From: Basidiobolus meristosporus CBS 931.73
Taxonomy: Eukaryota; Basidiobolomycota; Basidiobolomycetes; Basidiobolales; Basidiobolaceae
NCBI GenBank assembly: GCA_002104905.1
Contig: MCFE01000197.1
Coordinates: 1-64,000 of the forward strand
Direction of reading: 5' to 3'
Length of the DNA: 64,000 nucleotides
Part shown: piece after piece, positions 59,231 through 64,000 of the stretch
How the letters are laid out: each line of letters starts with the position of its first letter
Position numbering within the stretch: the stretch's first letter is position 1
Translations under genes and position numbers: made by a program
Notes under the pieces: generated by a model
What the model was told of the DNA's origin: nothing
The model's input: only the letters and a program-made list of their open reading frames with translations
Database searches by the model: none

Positions 59231-61077
59231 TTATTTGGCAGCAATAGCCAATATTAATCTGATGGAATTAAACTTGGCTACTGGTGCAAAGGTCTCAGTA
59301 TAGTCAAGTCCTTTTGTTTGAGAGTATTCTTTGGCTACAAGTATTGCTTTGTATCTTTCAATTGTACCATCAGCCTTGTATTTTGTCTTGAAGACCCATC
59401 TGCATCCAATTGAATTTGGTTGATTGGTAATTTGACTAAGTCCCAAGTTTGATGTTCCATTAGGGCCTGATATTCCTCAGTCATTGCAGATCTCCAAAAC
59501 TTTGTCTGAGGGCTCTTTAGGGCCTCTTTTACAGTCTGCGGTTCATCAATATGGACTGAATAGGCATAGGCTAAGTTTGTACCCTCATTGATATAGTAAT
59601 TTGGGCTACTACTTGTCTGATTGGATCTCTGGGCATTTGATACTGGAATGATCACTTCTGGGATATTCCTGGGCACTGATTCTGGCTGAACCATGATTGT
59701 AGAGTACTCTGGAGTGAAAAAAATTTCATTGTTTTGCTCTGATTCAATCCTGACAATTGGTGGACTTGAGATCAGATTTTTGACATCATCTGATGTCATT
59801 TTTTGAGAAAATTTGAACTTTCATCAAACAACACATCCCTGGACTTGATCAGCTTCTTTGGTTTGGTATAGTAGAGTCTGTATGCCTTACTCTCATTGCA
59901 GTAGCCCAAAAATATGCATTTTACACTTTTTGGCTCAAATTTTGACTGATTTCCGGCCAGTTTTTTGGCATATGCTGTACACCCAAATATTCTTAGATGT
60001 TCTGCACTTGGTCTGTATCCATGCCATGCTTCAAGTGGAGTAGAAGCACAAAGCATTTTGTTATAACACCTATTTTTAAGGTATACAGCAGTGGCAACTG
60101 ATTCCGCCCAAAAAATCATAGGATAATTTTTGATCATGGATCATAGATCTTGCCATATCAATTATTGATCTGTTAGCTGGTTCTGCTACTCCATTTTGCT
60201 GTGGGGAGTATGGTACAGTAGTCTCTTGCTTTATCCCATGAATTTTGCAGAAGTGGATGAAGAGTTTTGAGGTATATTCTCCACCATTGTCAGAGCGTAT
60301 TTTCTTGATTCTTTCACCAGTTTCTCTCTCCACCATGGCTTTAAACTCCCTGAGCTTAGACAAAGCTTCTTCCTTTTTCTCCATGAAGTAGACCCATGTG
60401 TATCTTGTATAATCATCAACAAAAGTGATCAAATACTTCATCCCACCTAAGGATATATTTTGCATAGGTCCACACAGATCTGAGTGAATTAGATCTAATT
60501 TTTTCTTAGTTTTGATTAGCCCAGAGCTCTTGAATGGTTGTCTGGCTTGTTTCCCATATATGCAGGCTTCACAGTGCTTCAAACTAGCTGGGGGATCAAT
60601 TTTCACTCCAGAAATTAGCTGATCTTTGATCATTTCACGCATATAATCAAAATTGATGTGTCCAAATCTCATGTGCCAAAGCATTGGTGTTTCTTCATTT
60701 AAGTTACTTATATTGGCTTCCAGATATGATAGAATATAAGTCAACTTGTATAGATTCTGATCTCTGATGCCCAAAGCAATATGGGCACTATTTTGATCAG
60801 TGATCCTGCATCCAGAATTGCCAAAACTGAAGCTGAGTCCTTCTGCTGTGGCCTTGCTTACAGAGAGTAGGTTCTTGGCTATTTCTGGTACATAGAGTAC
60901 TTCTTTAAAGGTCAGTGTATGGCTTCCTTTACTGCTTCTAAGGTTTACTTGGATAGTTCCTTCTCCCACTGCATCATGTGTTCTATTGTCACTCATGAAA
61001 ACCTTCTTAATTGGAATTTCTTAATATTGGGTAAAAAGTTCTTTTTGGTGTGTAAAGTGTTGAGATGCTCCAGAGTC
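59231..61077 (-). pseudogene. Copia protease, integrase and RT N-terminal part
   Basis: The protease active site WYIDSGASQHFT lies near 61060, between a TAG at 61090 and a TAA about 20 codons later. 60996-60076 holds the integrase: His-Cys zinc finger (WHMRFGHINF...HCEAC), and D-D-E core residues (DLCGPM, FVDDYTR, YSPQQNGVAE). A frame break near 60110 leads to 60137-59796 (FWAESVATAVYLKNR, FGCTAY). 59799-59335 carries the linker and the RT start ([20 protein letters not shown]). Another frameshift leads to 59446-59231 ([24 protein letters not shown]). Confidence 0.88.
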
Positions 61078-61089
61078 AATATACCACGT

Positions 61090-61992
61090 CTAAGAATCCT
61101 TGTTTGTGGTCATATTTAGTGCAGATATGAATAGTCTATCTTCAGTTGTTGCAGCATTTCCATATTCAGGCTTCTTTTGCTGATTATCTTTCTTTTTGAG
61201 ACACCGGTCTGATGTGTGTCCTTTCCTTTTGCAGTAGTTGCAAAATAGGTTGCTGTTGCCTTTGTAGGGTCTTGGGTACCTTCTTTGTTGGTTATCATTG
61301 CTTATTAAAGCATTTTCTTCTTCCTTCTTATTGGCGCTTGATTTTCTTAATTCTTCAACCAGGAGCCTTCCATATACATAATTTAAGGTCAAATCTTCAG
61401 TTCTGGACTCTAGGGCTGATACAAGGCCTTGAAACTTGTCTTTCAGGCTATTCAGGATGGTAACTATCACATCCTCATCAGTAGTTGGTACGCCCACAGA
61501 TTCCATCTCATATACCAGCAGGGTAATTTTGTTAATTAGATTTTTCATTTCTTCTCCTGGTAGCATCTTAGTAGTAAAGAATTTTTGTCTCAGATACATT
61601 TTCTTGGCAGCTGAACATGACTGGTAGGTGTCTTCTAATGCTTTCCAGGCATTCTTTGCTGTTTTTGCTCTTGAGCATTGATTTAGCAATTTGTCCTTGA
61701 CATTAAGGCAAATGCAGTTAAAGGCACTTTGTTCTTTCTTCTGGTACTTTAAGGCTTCCTCTCCCACATTTTTAGGAGGGCATTCTTCTCCTATGACAAT
61801 ATCCCAAAGGCCTCCTTCTTGTAGCAGCATCTTCATCTTCACCTTCCACACTTGATAGTTAGAGCCATTCAACTTTTCAGCAGAGGGAAATATTCCAGTA
61901 ATAGCAGTAGTAGACATTGCAGAGAGTGACAGCTTGGGGCTCATAACCTGTTGTAAGAGTCTTGGAGATATTGGAAGTGATTGGGAGAACAA
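61090..61992 (-). pseudogene. Copia gag polyprotein
   Basis: Gag probably starts at the ATG at 61943 inside the primer-binding site (MSPKLSLSAMSTTAITG), about 284 aa; the frame is open further upstream into the LTR. UBN2-type gag features include NYQVWKVKMKMLLQE, AKNAWKALEDTY, and a CCHC zinc knuckle CNYCKRKGHTSDRC. It ends at TAG 61090, where the older copy has TGG, just before the protease, so gag itself is complete but pol is cut off. Confidence 0.88.
61937..61948 (-). promoter_or_regulatory. Primer-binding site: half of initiator tRNA-Met
   Basis: Directly inside the 5' LTR the minus strand reads GGTTATGAGCCC. The plus strand reads GGGCTCATAACC, the anticodon stem-loop of eukaryotic initiator tRNA-Met with the CAT anticodon in the loop. 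This is the half-tRNA priming used by Drosophila copia and yeast Ty5. The ATG within it is also the likely gag start. Confidence 0.85.
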
Positions 61993-62296
61993 TTAGATTA
62001 TGTGGTTTTCACTAAATGATTTATTGAATGTAAAAGTAGTATTTATACTTTTACCTGGTCTTGGCATTACAGCACGTAGAATAGGCTAAGGAAGGTCCCA
62101 AGAACATGTGTGCAAAGTTTGGGGCTGTTTGGGCAACTTTGAGAATTCTCATGTTCTGGGTACCTGGTTTTTTGGTGAAAATATTCTAAGTAAATCCCAA
62201 CAAGGAATTTGGTCAGTATTCTCTAGGATTTAAGGGTAATGATCTCAGTGACTAGGTTAGGTGAATATTTAGGTGGAATTACAAATTTTTACAACA
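61949..62296 (-). repeat. 5' LTR of the full-length copia element
   Basis: 348 bp, same ends as the 3' LTR. It abuts the primer-binding site on the left and the GTATT target duplication on the right. Confidence 0.93.
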
Positions 62297-64000
62297 GTAT
62301 TTTGTCTTGAAGACCCATCTGCATCCAATTGTATTTGGTTGATTGGTAATTTGACTAAGTCCCAGGTCTTGATTTTCCATCTGGACCTGATATTCCTGAG
62401 CTATTGCAGATCTCCAAAACTTTATCTGGGGACTACTAAGGGTTTCTTTTACAGTCTGGGGTTCATCAATATGGACTGAATAGGCATGGGCTAAGTTTGT
62501 ACCCTCATTGATTTTGATGTGTCAAAATATCCTGTGCCAAAGTGTTGGTGCTTTTTCATCTAAGTTACTAATATCTGCCTCCAGATATGATGGAATATTA
62601 GTCAACTTGCATAGATTCTCACCTCATATACCCATAGCAATATGGCCACCATTTTGATCAAGGATCCTTCATCCAGAATTGCCAGAGCTGAAGCTGAGTC
62701 CTTCTGCAGTGGCCTAGCATACAGACAGTAGATTCCTGGCTATTACTGGTACATAAAATACTTCTTTGTAGGTCAGAGTATAGCATTCTTCACCGCTTCT
62801 GAGGTTTATTTGGATGATTTCTTCTCCCACTGCGTCAAGTGCTCTATTGTCACCTGTGAAAACCTTGTTAATTGGAACTTCTTGATATTGTGTAAAATGT
62901 TCTTGTTGGTGTGTAAAGTGTTGAGATGCTCCATAGTCAATATACCAGGTCCAAGAATCCTTGTTTGTGGTCATATTCAATGCAGATATGAATAGTGTTT
63001 CTTCTGTTGTTGCAGTGTTTCCATATTGAGGCTTTATTTGCTAGTTATCCTTCTTCTTGAAGCACTGGTCAAATATGTGTCTGTTTCTTTTGCAGTAGCT
63101 GAAAATCAGGTTGCTATTGCCTTTAAAGAGCCTTAAGTACCTCCTTTGCTGGTTGTCATTGCTTATTAAAGCATTTTCTTCTTCCTTCTTATTGGCATTG
63201 ATTTTCATAATTCTTTGTCCAGAAGCCTTCCATTTACATAGCTTAATGTCAAATATCAAGCTCTGGACTCTACTACTGATACAAGGCCCTGGAGCTTGTC
63301 TGTCAGGCTATTTAAGATGGCAACTATCACATCTTCATCAGTTGTTGGTATGCCCTCAGATTCCATCTTATCCATCATCAGGGTGTACTGTTAATTTGGC
63401 TTTTCATTTCTTCTCCTGGCAGCATCTTTGTAGTATAGAATTCCAACTGAGATATTTCTTCTTTGCAGCTAAACAAGACTAGTATGCATCTTCTAATGCC
63501 TTCCAAGCATTCTATGCTGTTTTTGCTCTTGAGCATTGAGTTAGCAATTTGTCTTTGGCACTAAGGCAAATGCCGTTAAGGCACTTTGTTCTTTCTCCTA
63601 GTACTTTAAGGATTCCTCTGCCATGTTTTTAGGGGGGTACTCCTTGCCCAGGATAACATACTAAAGGCCTCCTTCTTGTAGCAGCATGTTCAACTTCACC
63701 TTCCATACTTGTTTATTAGATGCATCCAATTTTGCAGCAGAGGGAAAAGTTCCAGTAATAGCAGTAGTAGACATTGCCAAGAGTGACAGCTTGGGGCCCA
63801 TAACCTGTTGTAAGAGTCTTGGAGATATTGGATATGATTGGGAGAACAAGTATATTAGGTTGCTTTCAGTTAATGGTTTATTGAATGTAAGAGTAGTGTT
63901 TATACTTATCACATGATCATGGCATAAAAAGCATATAGGATAGGCTTGGGATGGCTCCAAGAACATGTGTGAAATGCTTGGGGCTGCTTGGACAACTTTG
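62297..64000 (-). mobile_element. Older copia copy, right part, with 5' LTR running off the window
   Basis: 62297 to about 62508 matches the RT start (59375-59590 equivalent). It then jumps to the zinc-finger/protease region (60640 onward), so about 1 kb of integrase is deleted. Protease 62980-62714 here still has TGG (WTWYIDYGASQHFT). Gag pieces occupy 63785-63041, with several frame breaks and a degraded knuckle (FSYCKRNRHIFDQC). The LTR starts at 63806 and is cut by the window edge. Its primer-binding site, GGGCCCATAACC on the plus strand, differs by one base from the full-length copy. Confidence 0.88.

Larger units (their letters stand above)
56309..62296 (-). mobile_element. Full-length Ty1/copia retrotransposon, nested in an older copy
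   Basis: 5,988 bp with LTRs 56309-56655 (3' LTR) and 61949-62296 (5' LTR), both TGTTGTAAGAG...TTACAACA. It is flanked by the 5-bp duplication GTATT (56304-56308 and 62297-62301). The LTRs differ by about 13 substitutions and one indel. Order on the minus strand is 5' LTR, primer-binding site, gag, protease, integrase, RT, RNase H, 3' LTR, the copia order. The flanks join into continuous pol sequence of the same family, so it inserted into an older relative. Stops in protease, frameshifts in pol and a 1.3 kb insertion in RT make it inactive. Confidence 0.95.

Noticed and set aside
61010-61095. RIP-like mutation in the copia element
   Set aside because: Two stop codons could both come from CpA-to-TpA changes, but stops can arise by transition from only a few codons, so two cases are no evidence. 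The LTR differences show no clear bias.

Overview
The window is nuclear DNA of a fungus. Genes carry many short spliceosomal introns (mostly 50-90 nt, GT-AG), and the gene set is fungal: Ypk/Gad8 kinase with a C2 domain, Grr1, Thi5, Nop13 and Trs130. Three things point away from Dikarya and towards an early-diverging (zygomycete-grade) lineage: a U12-type AT-AC intron in the Trs130/TRAPPC10 gene, a CYRI/FAM49 homologue, and a large multimodular non-ribosomal peptide synthetase (NRPS). Basidiobolus or a relative is a plausible guess, but the sequence alone does not prove it.

Layout. (1) 1-15.6 kb, minus strand: the 5' part of a giant NRPS gene that runs off the left edge. Modules, in order of synthesis: partial C-A1-T1-E, C2-A2-T2, C3-A3-T3, C4-A4-T4, C5-A5 (cut). 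The first 5.8 kb of the long exon is one clean frame. The remaining 9 kb is three nearly identical copies of a ~3.26 kb module unit and carries nine single-base indels. (2) 15.6-19 kb: gene-poor, with a decayed solo LTR and a tRNA-Arg(TCG). (3) 19-51 kb: a gene-dense housekeeping block with a mitochondrial PPR protein, an alpha/beta hydrolase, an AGC kinase, a GT49-like glycosyltransferase, THI5, a four-helix membrane protein, FKBP12, an SLC49/FLVCR-type transporter, CYRI, a TrhO/rhodanese protein, CENP-S/MHF1, TRAPPC10/Trs130, Grr1, Nop13, NFU1 and a histidine phosphatase. Most were reconstructed exon by exon, with reading phase checked across every junction. (4) 51.7-64 kb: a graveyard of nested transposons. 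One Ty1/copia family (347-bp LTRs) occurs as a full-length but dead copy inside an older copy, plus a solo LTR and a deleted copy. There is also a CACTA/Plavaka-type transposase relic and an unclassified 1.3 kb insertion with a minisatellite.

Most notable: a TPP riboswitch aptamer lies on the THI5 strand but after the THI5 stop codon, between two convergent genes, so it should act from the 3' UTR as in plant THIC rather than from a 5' UTR intron as in well-studied fungi. The AT-AC intron has all three U12 signals and restores the frame exactly. The copia elements carry a primer-binding site complementary to the anticodon stem-loop of initiator tRNA-Met (half-tRNA priming), and it overlaps the gag start. 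The NRPS indels are confined to the near-identical repeats, which suggests either unpolished assembly or recent decay.
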